A stretch of DNA of 32,543 nt from Candidatus Bipolaricaulis sp. (GCA_028713635.1 JAQTNX010000009.1:1-32543); one strand, 5' to 3'; numbered from the stretch's first letter, positions 7,686-16,167 are shown. Translations and numbers: made by a program. Notes: generated from the sequence alone by a model not told the origin.

Positions 7686-9541
7686 CGTCCGCCTCCCATG
7701 ACAGCGAGCACCGCGAGGACCACGGCGATCGCGCCGGCCAGCGCCCAGAGTACATACCGGTTGACGTTTCCGTTGTGGGCCCTGCGCAGGACCCAGCTTG
7801 CTGCGAGCGCCGACTGCGCGGCGAGACCGCTGTAGACCCAGTCAATCGCCCGATCGAGGGCGTAAAGCCCCTTCGAGGCCACCCCGACGACGACGACGAG
7901 CATGCGGTACGGATCGAGGACCCCCGTCGCCTGCAGCGTGTAGACCGATGAGAGTCCGGGGGCGTGATGGATGTGGTCGACGGCGCCGATGCCCTTGCCG
8001 GTGCGGTGGACGCCGAACGCGTGGTTCGCAACGGCCAGAGCAAGCACCCCGGCGGTCAATCCGACCAACAGCATGTTCGTCGGGAAGCCGGCGAACGTCC
8101 CGCCGTGCGCCCCCTCCATCGCCGTTCCCAGAACGGGCTGGACCAGCCGCTCCAAGGGGAGCGAGTTCGCCACGCCGAACACGATGCACAGCCCGGCGAG
8201 AACGATCATTGGCAGGAGCATCGGCCATGGGGCTTCCTTCACGGTTCGCTTTGCGTTCGTCGGTTTGCCGAAGAACGCGGCGTGTCCGAGTTTCAGGAAG
8301 GACGCCGCCGTGAAGAAGGAGCCGCCGAGCGCGATCGCGTAGAAGATCCAGCCCCGTTCGAGAGCGCCGTCGTAGACGAGCTCCTTCGAGAAGAAGCCGT
8401 TGAACGGCGGGACGCCCGAAATCGATGCGGCGGCAATCAAGAAGCAGAGGGTGGTGATCGGCATGCTCCGCCCGAGTCCGCCGAGTTCGCGGAGGTCCGT
8501 CGTGCCGGCTTCCTTCTCCACCGCTCCGGCCGACAGGAACAACGACGACTTGTAGATCGCGTTGTTGAGCATATGGAACAGACCGCCGACGATGCCGACC
8601 GGCAGCGCCGTCCCGATTCCAAGGATCATGTACCCCACCTGGCTGATCGCGTGGTACGCGAGGAGCTTCTTGTAGTCCTTCTGCACGAGCGCCATCAAGA
8701 CGGCGAGAAGAATCGTCGCGGCGCCGATCCCCATGAGGACGGGCGAGACCCACGACTCGGGCGTCAAGACGAACAGGTCGAGCGAGATGCGCGCGAGGAA
8801 ATAGATTCCGAGGAGCTTCTCCAAGCTTCCCGGCAACAACGCCATGAACGGCAACGGCGCGTCGATCGCGGCGTCGGGGATCCAGCTGTGGAACGGCATC
8901 GCCCCCGCCTTCCCCATCGCTCCGACCATGAGCAGGAGGAAGGCGACCGCGCCGAGCCCGTCGAGCGGGAGACGAATCGCCGACATCGACAGCGTCCCCG
9001 CCAGGTGGCCGGTCAGCATGACGCCGAACATCAGGGCGAGGTCGGTCACGCCGACGATGACGAACGCCTTCACGGCCGTCGCGAACGGGCGGGTCTTTCC
9101 CGCGGCGATCATCGCGAACAGCGTGAGGAGCAGGCCCTCCCAGAAGACGAGGAAGAGGATCAGGTTGTCGGCGAGCACGGCGCCGGCCGAAAGAGCCACG
9201 GTGAACAGCACCCACGCGTGGAAACGGCGCGACGACGACGCCTTGGCCATCGACACAGCGGAATAGGCCGTGACGAGGAAGGAGAACGTCGCGATCCCAA
9301 GCAGGATGAACGCGCTGAACCGCGAGAGCTTCAGCGCGAACTCGGCGCCGAACCCCATCCACGACCAAGCAAACGCGACGTCGTGCGGGAAGGCGTAGAT
9401 GGCGAGAGCAAGCTCGAAAGCGCACGCAAGCGCGGCGAGGACGGCGGGCGCCCACGGCGCGCGACGGCTCGGCAGGAGCAGAACCAAGAGCCCTGCGGCG
9501 GCCGGAACGGCAATGGTCAGGATCAGCAGAAGAGGCGTCAT
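7682..9541 (-). CDS. Proton-conducting antiporter-like subunit (NuoL/HyfB/MrpA family, with C-terminal extension)
   Basis: LFLVFWEGLLLTLFAMIA, GKAGAMPFHSWIPDAAIDAPLPFMALLPGSLEKLLGIYFLARI, YHAISQVGYMILG, C-terminal DRAIDWVYSGLAAQSALAASWVLRRAHNGNVNRYVLW. Confidence 0.92.
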   Translation of the reverse strand: MTPLLLILTIAVPAAAGLLVLLLPSRRAPWAPAVLAALACAFELALAIYAFPHDVAFAWSWMGFGAEFALKLSRFSAFILLGIATFSFLVTAYSAVSMAKASSSRRFHAWVLFTVALSAGAVLADNLILFLVFWEGLLLTLFAMIAAGKTRPFATAVKAFVIVGVTDLALMFGVMLTGHLAGTLSMSAIRLPLDGLGAVAFLLLMVGAMGKAGAMPFHSWIPDAAIDAPLPFMALLPGSLEKLLGIYFLARISLDLFVLTPESWVSPVLMGIGAATILLAVLMALVQKDYKKLLAYHAISQVGYMILGIGTALPVGIVGGLFHMLNNAIYKSSLFLSAGAVEKEAGTTDLRELGGLGRSMPITTLCFLIAAASISGVPPFNGFFSKELVYDGALERGWIFYAIALGGSFFTAASFLKLGHAAFFGKPTNAKRTVKEAPWPMLLPMIVLAGLCIVFGVANSLPLERLVQPVLGTAMEGAHGGTFAGFPTNMLLVGLTAGVLALAVANHAFGVHRTGKGIGAVDHIHHAPGLSSVYTLQATGVLDPYRMLVVVVGVASKGLYALDRAIDWVYSGLAAQSALAASWVLRRAHNGNVNRYVLWALAGAIAVVLAVLAVMGGGR

Positions 9542-10971
9542 CCCGCCACCCCCAGCATCTGCGAGATCGCAACGCGCGCCAGATCAGACGGCCAACCGAC
9601 CATGAGTCCTCCCACGAGGGAAAGCGCGGCGAGCAGGACGACGCACGCCACCATCAGGCGCGACGTCTCCGGCGCGAGAACTCCGTGCGGCTCGCCCAAG
9701 AAGACCTTGGTGAACAGGCGGAAGAGGTACAGGATGGTGAGGAGCGCGCCGGCAAGGAACACAGCGCCGAAGACCAGCTGGTCTCCAGAGACCGCTGCCG
9801 AGATCACCATGTACTTGCTGAAGAAGCCGCCGAACGGAGGAATTCCCATAACCGAGAACGCGCAGAGGAGGAAGGCGACCGCCGTCCACGGCATGGAGCG
9901 GATCAGCCCGCCGAGCTTCGTGATGTCCTTCGTCCCCGCGTTCTGCTCGACGATGCCGGCCGAAAGGAAGAGGCCGGCCTTCGCGAGCCCGTGCATGAGG
10001 ATGTAGAGGAGCGCGCCGGCCGCGCCAAGGGCGTTGCCCATCGCCAGTCCGAGGAAGATGAAGCCGATCTGGCTTACCGTCGAGTAGGCCACGATCCGCT
10101 TGAAGTCCGTCTCGATGAGGGCGGCCCCCGCGCTCACCAGCGCGCTCGCCCCGGCGATCGACGCGACGATCGTACGCAGCGCCTCGTCGAACACGAACGT
10201 CGACAGGAACAGCCGTGCGAACACGTAGACGCCGATCTTGACGAGGACGGCGGCGTGCAGAAGCGCGGTCACCGGCGACGGGGCGACACCCGCGTCGGGG
10301 AGCCACGTCTGGAACGGCAGCGTAGCCGACTTCGACAGCAGGCCGACGAGAAGAAGGGCCGAGATCCCAAGCGGTAGGGCTATTCCCTTCATCGCGGCGA
10401 GGTCGAACGTGCCCGTCATCCCGTAGACCGCGAGGATCCCGATCAGCATGACGAGCGCTCCGAAGGCCGTCATCAGGAACGCCTTGTCCGCCTTGAGCAC
10501 GTCGGCTTTGCCGCGGTAGAAGCCGATGAGCCGCCAGCTTGCGATTCCCGTGATCTCCCAGAAGACGTAGAGGTACACGAGGTTGGTCGAGAAGACGAGG
10601 CCCATCATGGCGCCGAGGAAGACGACGGCCATCGTGTAGTACTCGTTCTGGTTCTCGTAGTGGCGGATGTAGTCGAACGAGAAGAGGATGATGATCGAGC
10701 CGACAAGCGACGACACGATCGCCATGAAGACGGCGAGCGCGTCGGCGGAGAGGGAGAACGAGAGGCCAAGCGGACCTGCGATGCTCCACGCGACGATCTC
10801 ACCCCGCAGGGCGCCGGGCACGAGCGCGACGGACGCCCCGAGCGACGCAAGCACCATCACTAGGGCCGAGACATCGCGCAGGCGCCGCGACCACACCCCA
10901 AAGAGCGGAAGCAGGAACGCCCCCGCCAGGGGGGCAAACACCGCCACGAGAAGCACGATTCCCTCTCTCAT
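9538..10971 (-). CDS. Proton-conducting antiporter-like subunit (NuoM/MrpD family), first gene of the hydrogenase operon
   Basis: LYVFWEITGIASWRLIGFYRG, SATLPFQTWLPDAGVAPSPVTALLHAAVLVKIGVYVFARL, YSTVSQIGFIFLGLAMG; start chosen at MREGIVLLVAVFAPLAG (ATG 10971). Confidence 0.91.
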   Translation of the reverse strand: MREGIVLLVAVFAPLAGAFLLPLFGVWSRRLRDVSALVMVLASLGASVALVPGALRGEIVAWSIAGPLGLSFSLSADALAVFMAIVSSLVGSIIILFSFDYIRHYENQNEYYTMAVVFLGAMMGLVFSTNLVYLYVFWEITGIASWRLIGFYRGKADVLKADKAFLMTAFGALVMLIGILAVYGMTGTFDLAAMKGIALPLGISALLLVGLLSKSATLPFQTWLPDAGVAPSPVTALLHAAVLVKIGVYVFARLFLSTFVFDEALRTIVASIAGASALVSAGAALIETDFKRIVAYSTVSQIGFIFLGLAMGNALGAAGALLYILMHGLAKAGLFLSAGIVEQNAGTKDITKLGGLIRSMPWTAVAFLLCAFSVMGIPPFGGFFSKYMVISAAVSGDQLVFGAVFLAGALLTILYLFRLFTKVFLGEPHGVLAPETSRLMVACVVLLAALSLVGGLMVGWPSDLARVAISQMLGVAG

Positions 10972-11041
10972 GTTCCCTACAGACTCCATCTGCTGCACGC
11001 CGGGCAACGCGCCCGAGGGAGTGCCCTTGGCGCGTCGGCGG

Positions 11042-11070
11042 ATGATAGCGAGGTCCCCGGCGAAACGCAA
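11042..11070 (-). promoter_or_regulatory. Putative sigma70-type promoter of the hydrogenase operon
   Basis: Minus strand TTGCGT (11065-11070), 17-nt spacer, TATCAT (11042-11047); predicted leader about 65 nt to ATG 10971. Confidence 0.55.
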
Positions 11071-11139
11071 TCGAAGGCGCGGCATCTCGTGGCCGCGGCG
11101 TGGGCCGGGCCGGTACACTCTGCAGCCAAGGAGGATCTC

Positions 11140-11415
11140 ATGGTGAAGATCGCGCTCTCCACGTTGGCCCTTGTCTTCCTTGCCGAACTCGGCGACAAGA
11201 CGCAGCTCACGGTGTTCTGTCTTGCGATGGAGACGACATCGCCGTGGGGAGTCTTGATTGGAGCCGGCGTCGCTCTGCTCCTGTCGACCGTCCTTGCCGT
11301 GCTCCTGGCCGTCGCCGTTCACCACCTGCTTCCGGACACGTGGACGAAGTGGATCCGCGTTGCGGCCGGCGCGTTGTTCATCCTCGTCGGGGTCTGGACG
11401 ATCTGGAAGGCGTAG
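11140..11415 (+). CDS. TMEM165/GDT1 (UPF0016)-like single-domain membrane protein
   Basis: STLALVFLAELGDKTQLTVFCLAMETTSPWGVLIGAGVALLLST has the E-x-G-D-K-T-Q motif; SD AAGGAGG; only about 91 aa. Confidence 0.82.
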   Translation: MVKIALSTLALVFLAELGDKTQLTVFCLAMETTSPWGVLIGAGVALLLSTVLAVLLAVAVHHLLPDTWTKWIRVAAGALFILVGVWTIWKA

Positions 11416-11430
11416 GAGCGTCGTAGGCGA

Positions 11431-11459
11431 TTGCGCGTCGGCACGCCATCGGCTAGTGT
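11431..11459 (+). promoter_or_regulatory. Putative promoter of the ArsB/NhaD-type transporter gene
   Basis: TTGCGC (11431-11436), 17-nt spacer, TAGTGT (11454-11459), 9 nt before ATG 11469. Confidence 0.4.
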
Positions 11460-11468
11460 CCTTGGGTC

Positions 11469-12773
11469 ATGGAAACGGTGCGGATCGTGCCCGTCGTCGT
11501 CGCTTCCGCCATCTTCCTCGTCACCTTCGTCGCCATCCTGTCCGAGAAGATCCATCGCTCGATCGCGAGCATCGCGGGCGCGGCCGCCATGCTCGCCGCA
11601 GGGATTGGGCTTGGCTTCTACGACGAGGCGACGGCCTTCGGCTGGGTCGACTACAACACGATCGCGCTCTTGTTCGGAATGATGATCCTTGTCGGGATCA
11701 TCCAGTCGACGGGGCTCTTCGCCTACTGCGCCGTGGGAGTAGCGCGCTGGACGCGAGGGAATCCTATCCTGCTTGCGTTCACGCTCGGGATCCTGACTGC
11801 CCTGCTCTCGTCGCTCCTTGACAACGTCACGACCATCATCGTGGTCGCTCCCGTCACGGTTGCGATTGCGGAGCTTGTCGGCGTAAGCCCGCTCCCGCTC
11901 TTGATGAGCGAGGTTCTCCTCTCGAACATCGGCGGCGTCGCGACCCTGGTCGGCGATCCGCCGAACATCCTCATCGCGTCGGCGGCGAAGCTCTCGTTCA
12001 ACGATGTGCTCGTCCACCTCGCGCCGATTGCCTTCTCGGCAGCCCTTGTCACGCAGCTGGTCCTCCTCTTCCTCTTTCGCAAGGATCTGCGGCGGGGCGT
12101 CGCGGCGCGGGGCGTCCTCAAGACGTTGGACGCCAAGGCCAGCCTTGTGCGACCACGCCAGGCGGTCGAGGTCGCGATCGTCTTCCTGGGCACCGTTCTC
12201 CTCTACCTGTTCCACAGCCAGCTCGGCATCGGCCCCGGACTCGTAGCGCTGATCGGCGCGTCGGTCGCCCTCCTCTGGGTGCGGCCCTCGATCGAAGACC
12301 TCGTCAAGAGCGTCGAGTGGGACGTCCTCGTGTTCTTCGTCGGGATGTTCGTCCTTGTGGGCGGACTGAGCGCCTCGGGAGTCCTCGACTTCGCAGCGCG
12401 GGGCATCGCCGCGTTGACGGCCCACGGCGCTGTGGTGTCGGGGCTTGCGCTGCTCTGGGGAGTCGCCGTCCTGTCCGGCGTGGTCGGCAGCATCCCGATC
12501 ACCATGGTCACGATTCCCATCCTGACGGCGTTCGCCGCTCAGGGCGGCGAGATCGGCCCGCTATGGTGGGCGCTCGCGATCGGCGCGGGGTTCGGCGGAA
12601 ACCTGACGCCGATCGGCTCTGCAGCCGGCGTCCTCATGCTCTCGCTCGGCCGCCGATGGGGCTCCCCGATCACGGTTCGTCGATGGTTCCAGAGCGCCCT
12701 TCCAGCGACCCTTGTGAGCTGTGCGGTGGGAACCATCGGCCTCGTCCTCATCATCCTGTTCCGTCTCTGGTAG
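11469..12773 (+). CDS. ArsB/NhaD-type (ion transporter superfamily) permease
   Basis: LLDNVTTIIVVAPVTVAIAE, LLSNIGGVATLVGDPPNILIASAAKLSFNDVL, GFGGNLTPIGSAAGVLML. Confidence 0.87.
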   Translation: METVRIVPVVVASAIFLVTFVAILSEKIHRSIASIAGAAAMLAAGIGLGFYDEATAFGWVDYNTIALLFGMMILVGIIQSTGLFAYCAVGVARWTRGNPILLAFTLGILTALLSSLLDNVTTIIVVAPVTVAIAELVGVSPLPLLMSEVLLSNIGGVATLVGDPPNILIASAAKLSFNDVLVHLAPIAFSAALVTQLVLLFLFRKDLRRGVAARGVLKTLDAKASLVRPRQAVEVAIVFLGTVLLYLFHSQLGIGPGLVALIGASVALLWVRPSIEDLVKSVEWDVLVFFVGMFVLVGGLSASGVLDFAARGIAALTAHGAVVSGLALLWGVAVLSGVVGSIPITMVTIPILTAFAAQGGEIGPLWWALAIGAGFGGNLTPIGSAAGVLMLSLGRRWGSPITVRRWFQSALPATLVSCAVGTIGLVLIILFRLW

Positions 12774-12820
12774 CAGGGGTACACGATCTGCGGCGGGTGC
12801 TCGGATTCCTGCGTTCACGG

Positions 12821-12849
12821 TTGGAGAACCTCCGGCACTCGACTACGAT
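12821..12849 (+). promoter_or_regulatory. Putative leaderless-type promoter of rarA
   Basis: TTGGAG (12821-12826), 17-nt spacer, TACGAT (12844-12849), exactly 6 nt before ATG 12856. Confidence 0.45.
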
Positions 12850-12855
12850 CATCGC

Positions 12856-14214
12856 ATGGCCGGTCTGTTCGAATGGGAGGCAGGTCCAGGCGAGCCGCGG
12901 GGAGACAGTCCCCTTGCGGATCGCATGCGTCCGCGGTCGCTCGACGAAGTGGTCGGGCAGAGACGCCTCCTCGGCAAGGACGGTCCTCTGCGAGCGGCGA
13001 TCGAGAAGGGGATGTGTCGGTCATTCCTCTTCTGGGGACCGCCGGGGACGGGCAAGACGACGGTGGGCCGCATCCTCGCCGAGCGCACGGGAGCGCGCTT
13101 CGTCCACCTCTCCGCGGCGCTCGCCGGCGTCAAGGAAGTGCGTGGAGTGCTCGAAGCCTCGCAGTTCCGATGGCGGGCCGAGCGCAAGCGCGACCTCCTC
13201 TTCCTCGACGAGATCCACCGCTTCAACCGCGCACAGCAGGACGTGCTTCTCTCGTACATCGAAGAGGGAAGCGTCATGTTCGTTGGGGCGACGACCGAGA
13301 ATCCGTCCTTCGCCCTGACCTCGGCGCTTCTATCGCGCAGCCAGCTCTTTCCGTTCGATCCCCTCGAAGATGCCGACCTCGTCCGCCTGATCGACCGAGC
13401 GCTCGTAGATGAGAGAGGGCTTGCCGGCGCGTTCCGTCTCGACGGCCCGGCGCGGGACCTCCTGCTTGCGGTGGCGGACGGAGACGCGCGGCGTGCTCTG
13501 ACGGCCCTCGACCTTGCGGCGTCGATCGCCGAAGGAGAGGCGATCGACGAGGCCACGGTGTCGCACGCCGTGCAGCGCAAGGGGTTTCGCTACGACCGCG
13601 CCGGAGATGAGCACTACAACCTGATCTCTGCTCTTCACAAGTCGATCCGCAACTCGGACCCCGACGCCGTGCTCTACTGGCTCGCTCGCATGCTGGAGGG
13701 AGGAGAGGACCCGCGGTTCATCGTCCGACGGCTCCTGCGTGCCGCCTCGGAGGACGTCGGCCTTGCCGACCCGCGGGGCCTCGAACAGGCGGTCGCGGCA
13801 TGGAAGGTCGTCGAGGTGATGGGGTTGCCGGAGTGCGAGTTGGCGATCGCTCAGGCCGCCGTCTTCCTCGCCTGCGCGCCGAAGAGCAACGCGCTCTACC
13901 GGGGCCTCGGGGCCGCCCGCTCCGATGTTGTGGACCACCCGGTCGAAGAGGTTCCGCTTCACCTGCGGAACGCCCCGACCGCGATGATGCAGGGCCTTGG
14001 GTACTCGAACGGATACCTTTACGCGCACGACTTCGCGGACGGCGTGGCGCCGATGTCATGCCTGCCGGCCTCGCTGGCCGATCGCCGCTACTACGTCCCT
14101 ACCGATCGCGGCGCCGAGCACGGCCTCGCCGAGCGCCTTGAGCGCCTTCGGAAGCTCGCACGAAGCGTCCCCCCCGCGTCGGGTGGCGCGCCGCCGGCCC
14201 AACGAGCGCCCTAG
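12856..14214 (+). CDS. rarA: Replication-associated recombination protein A (RarA/MgsA AAA ATPase)
   Basis: PLADRMRPRSLDEVVGQRRLLG, FWGPPGTGKTTVGRILAE, LFLDEIHRFNRAQQDVLL, GATTENPSFALTSALLSRSQLF. Confidence 0.94.
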   Translation: MAGLFEWEAGPGEPRGDSPLADRMRPRSLDEVVGQRRLLGKDGPLRAAIEKGMCRSFLFWGPPGTGKTTVGRILAERTGARFVHLSAALAGVKEVRGVLEASQFRWRAERKRDLLFLDEIHRFNRAQQDVLLSYIEEGSVMFVGATTENPSFALTSALLSRSQLFPFDPLEDADLVRLIDRALVDERGLAGAFRLDGPARDLLLAVADGDARRALTALDLAASIAEGEAIDEATVSHAVQRKGFRYDRAGDEHYNLISALHKSIRNSDPDAVLYWLARMLEGGEDPRFIVRRLLRAASEDVGLADPRGLEQAVAAWKVVEVMGLPECELAIAQAAVFLACAPKSNALYRGLGAARSDVVDHPVEEVPLHLRNAPTAMMQGLGYSNGYLYAHDFADGVAPMSCLPASLADRRYYVPTDRGAEHGLAERLERLRKLARSVPPASGGAPPAQRAP

Positions 14215-14381
14215 GGGTTCTTCTTCTCCTGGTTGTCGATGTACTGCAGGATCGCTTCCACGATGAGGTAGTTCACCGATCGGTCGCGCTTGTGTCCAAG
14301 TCTGGAGAGCCGGTCCATCAGCCGCTGCCCCGCTTTCGACTTCGGGATATAGATGGAGATCGCGTTGTCTCGCTTGACCAT
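14211..14381 (-). CDS. Small ribbon-helix-helix-like protein (putative DNA-binding)
   Basis: 56 aa MVKRDNAISIYIPKSKAGQRLMDRLSRLGHKRDRSVNYLIVEAILQYIDNQEKKNP: beta strand then two helices, RHH-like; own promoter and SD-like GAGGGG. Confidence 0.65.
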   Translation of the reverse strand: MVKRDNAISIYIPKSKAGQRLMDRLSRLGHKRDRSVNYLIVEAILQYIDNQEKKNP

Positions 14382-14402
14382 CGCCGTCACCCCTCGCAAC
14401 CT

Positions 14403-14431
14403 ATTATAGTCTATTGCAGGACGAAAGACAA
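14403..14431 (-). promoter_or_regulatory. Putative promoter of the RHH-like gene
   Basis: Minus strand TTGTCT (14426-14431), 17-nt spacer, TATAAT (14403-14408), about 21 nt upstream of ATG 14381. Confidence 0.6.
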
Positions 14432-14454
14432 CAGCCCCCGAGGGCGAGGGGCTG
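14432..14454 (-). terminator. Hairpin downstream of the acyl-CoA synthetase gene
   Basis: CAGCCCC / GGGGCTG 7-bp stem, 9-nt loop; minus strand continues TTGTCTTTC, a weak U-tract. Confidence 0.5.
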
Positions 14455-14480
14455 CCCGCAGTGGCTAGCGCCTGAGAACT

Positions 14481-16112
14481 CTACTGATGCAGGTGGCGCT
14501 TGATATCGAGCTTGGCACTCTTCTGGAACGGTTCGTCGACGAGCGAGATGCACTCCCGGTATTTGATGCGTTTGAACATCGCAAGGTTCTCGCTCTTCTC
14601 GCGGATGGCTTCCCAGAGGTGTTCGATGGCGGCGTCCGGGTCGCTGATGCCGTGGGCCTTCAGGTAGGTCCAGTTGGGGTAGATCTTGGCGCAGACCGCG
14701 GGGGCTCCCTGCCGCTCGCCCTCGTGGACCATGACCTCCTCGATCGCAGGAATGCCGGCAAACTCCCACTCGATCTCCTCGGGGTAGACGTTCTTCCCGG
14801 TCTCGAGGACGATGACGTTCTTCGCCCGGCCACAGATGAGGAGCCGTCCGTGCTCGTACGTCCCGAGATCGCCGGTGTGGAACCACCCATTCGGCTCGAG
14901 CACTTCCGCCGTCGCCTGGGGATTCTTGTAGTACCCCTGCATGATGTTGGGCCCGCGGGCGAGGATCTCCCCCACGCCGTTCTCGTCCGGGTGATCGATC
15001 CGCAGGTCCACGTCTTCGATGGCCGTCATGCCGGGCTCCGGCGGAAACGCTTCCGCCATGCTGAGCAGCGGCGACGTCTCGGTCAAGCCGTACCCCTCCA
15101 TGAGGCCGAGCCCCATACGGCGGAAGCCGGCCGCCGCGGTGGGGTTGAGGGGAGCGCCGCCCGAGGTGAAGAACCGGAACTGCTTTCCGAACAGCTTGTT
15201 CCGAACCAACGTGCCCATGAGAGTCGGAGACGAGCGGTCGATCATCCGTTTGAGGACGCTCTTCTCGATTGACTCGCGAACCCGGCCGTAGAGGACGTTG
15301 TAGAGCTTCGGAACTCCAAGAATGATCGTCGGACGGGCCTTCTTCATCACTTCGGCGAGGTTTCGGTCGACGGGCGTGTACGTGGTCGTCGCGCCGGCGA
15401 ACAGCGCCGTTACCAGGGTGATCGTGAGCCCGTAGATGTGGTTCCATGGGACGATCGAGAGAAACCGGTCGGTGGGGCCGAGGTCGACGACCTTCAGCGC
15501 GGCGAGCGCGTTGGCCGAGATGTTGGAGTGCGTCAGCATCGCGCCCTTTGCGTTTCCCGTCGTTCCGGATGTGTACATCAGGATCGCGAGGTTGGACGAA
15601 TCGACCTCCACCCGCGGTAGAGGCGCCTTTCCCAGAAGGAGGGCGTCGAGGAAGAGGACCTCGTCGTGCTTCGGGCGGTCCATCGAGATGACGAACGTTC
15701 CTTTGAGAGCCCCGCGCTGCAGCTCGGCGACGTCATCCACCTTGCTTCCCGAGCAGAGGATGCCCTTGACGCCCGCCTCGAGCAGGATTCGCTCGATCTC
15801 ACCCTTCTGAAGCTCTGGATCGAGGGGAACGACCGTCGCGCCGGCATGGAGGATCGCGAAGAAGCTCGTCGCCCACGCCGCGCGCGGCTTGGAGATCATC
15901 GCGACTCGATCGCCCGCACCGACGCCCAACTCGGACAGGGCTCGCGCCAGGCGGCCGACCATCTCTCCGAGGCGGCCGTAGGAGATCTCGTTCAGGACGA
16001 GCTTGACTCCTCGTCCGCTCTTCCGCTCTTTCGGGATCGGCATGCAGAGCGCGATTCGATCCTTGTGCGTCTCGACCGCGTCCTCGAACAGCTTGGACAC
16101 CGTTGGGTACAT
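14481..16112 (-). CDS. AMP-forming (long-chain) acyl-CoA synthetase
   Basis: AMP-binding motif ILMYTSGTTGNAKGAMLTHSN, VPWNHIYGLT, EGYGLTETSPLLS, GWFHTGDLGTYEHGRLLICGRAKNVIVLETGKNVYPEEIE; SD GGAGGGAGG before ATG 16112. Confidence 0.92.
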   Translation of the reverse strand: MYPTVSKLFEDAVETHKDRIALCMPIPKERKSGRGVKLVLNEISYGRLGEMVGRLARALSELGVGAGDRVAMISKPRAAWATSFFAILHAGATVVPLDPELQKGEIERILLEAGVKGILCSGSKVDDVAELQRGALKGTFVISMDRPKHDEVLFLDALLLGKAPLPRVEVDSSNLAILMYTSGTTGNAKGAMLTHSNISANALAALKVVDLGPTDRFLSIVPWNHIYGLTITLVTALFAGATTTYTPVDRNLAEVMKKARPTIILGVPKLYNVLYGRVRESIEKSVLKRMIDRSSPTLMGTLVRNKLFGKQFRFFTSGGAPLNPTAAAGFRRMGLGLMEGYGLTETSPLLSMAEAFPPEPGMTAIEDVDLRIDHPDENGVGEILARGPNIMQGYYKNPQATAEVLEPNGWFHTGDLGTYEHGRLLICGRAKNVIVLETGKNVYPEEIEWEFAGIPAIEEVMVHEGERQGAPAVCAKIYPNWTYLKAHGISDPDAAIEHLWEAIREKSENLAMFKRIKYRECISLVDEPFQKSAKLDIKRHLHQ

Positions 16113-16167
16113 CGACCTCATCCTCCCTCCCTGCTGTGAGACTCTTGCGCTCCGGCGCCCGGCCGGG

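Noticed and set aside
6403-8043. 546-aa minus-strand ORF in an alternative frame
   Set aside because: Arg/Pro/Ser-rich out-of-frame translation overlapping the NuoN-like gene; no recognisable domain.
7964-10006. 680-aa plus-strand ORF antisense to the antiporter genes
   Set aside because: Low-complexity, charged R/E/D/H-rich shadow frame typical of high-GC DNA; the opposite strand encodes clear NuoL/M-like proteins.
1200-10971. Annotation as respiratory complex I (nuo operon)
   Set aside because: NuoEFG genes absent, both nickel-binding CxxC motifs intact in the NuoD-like subunit, and a hydrogenase maturation protease present.
11469-12773. Arsenic resistance locus
   Set aside because: The protein is only ArsB/NhaD superfamily level; no arsR, arsC or arsA neighbours.
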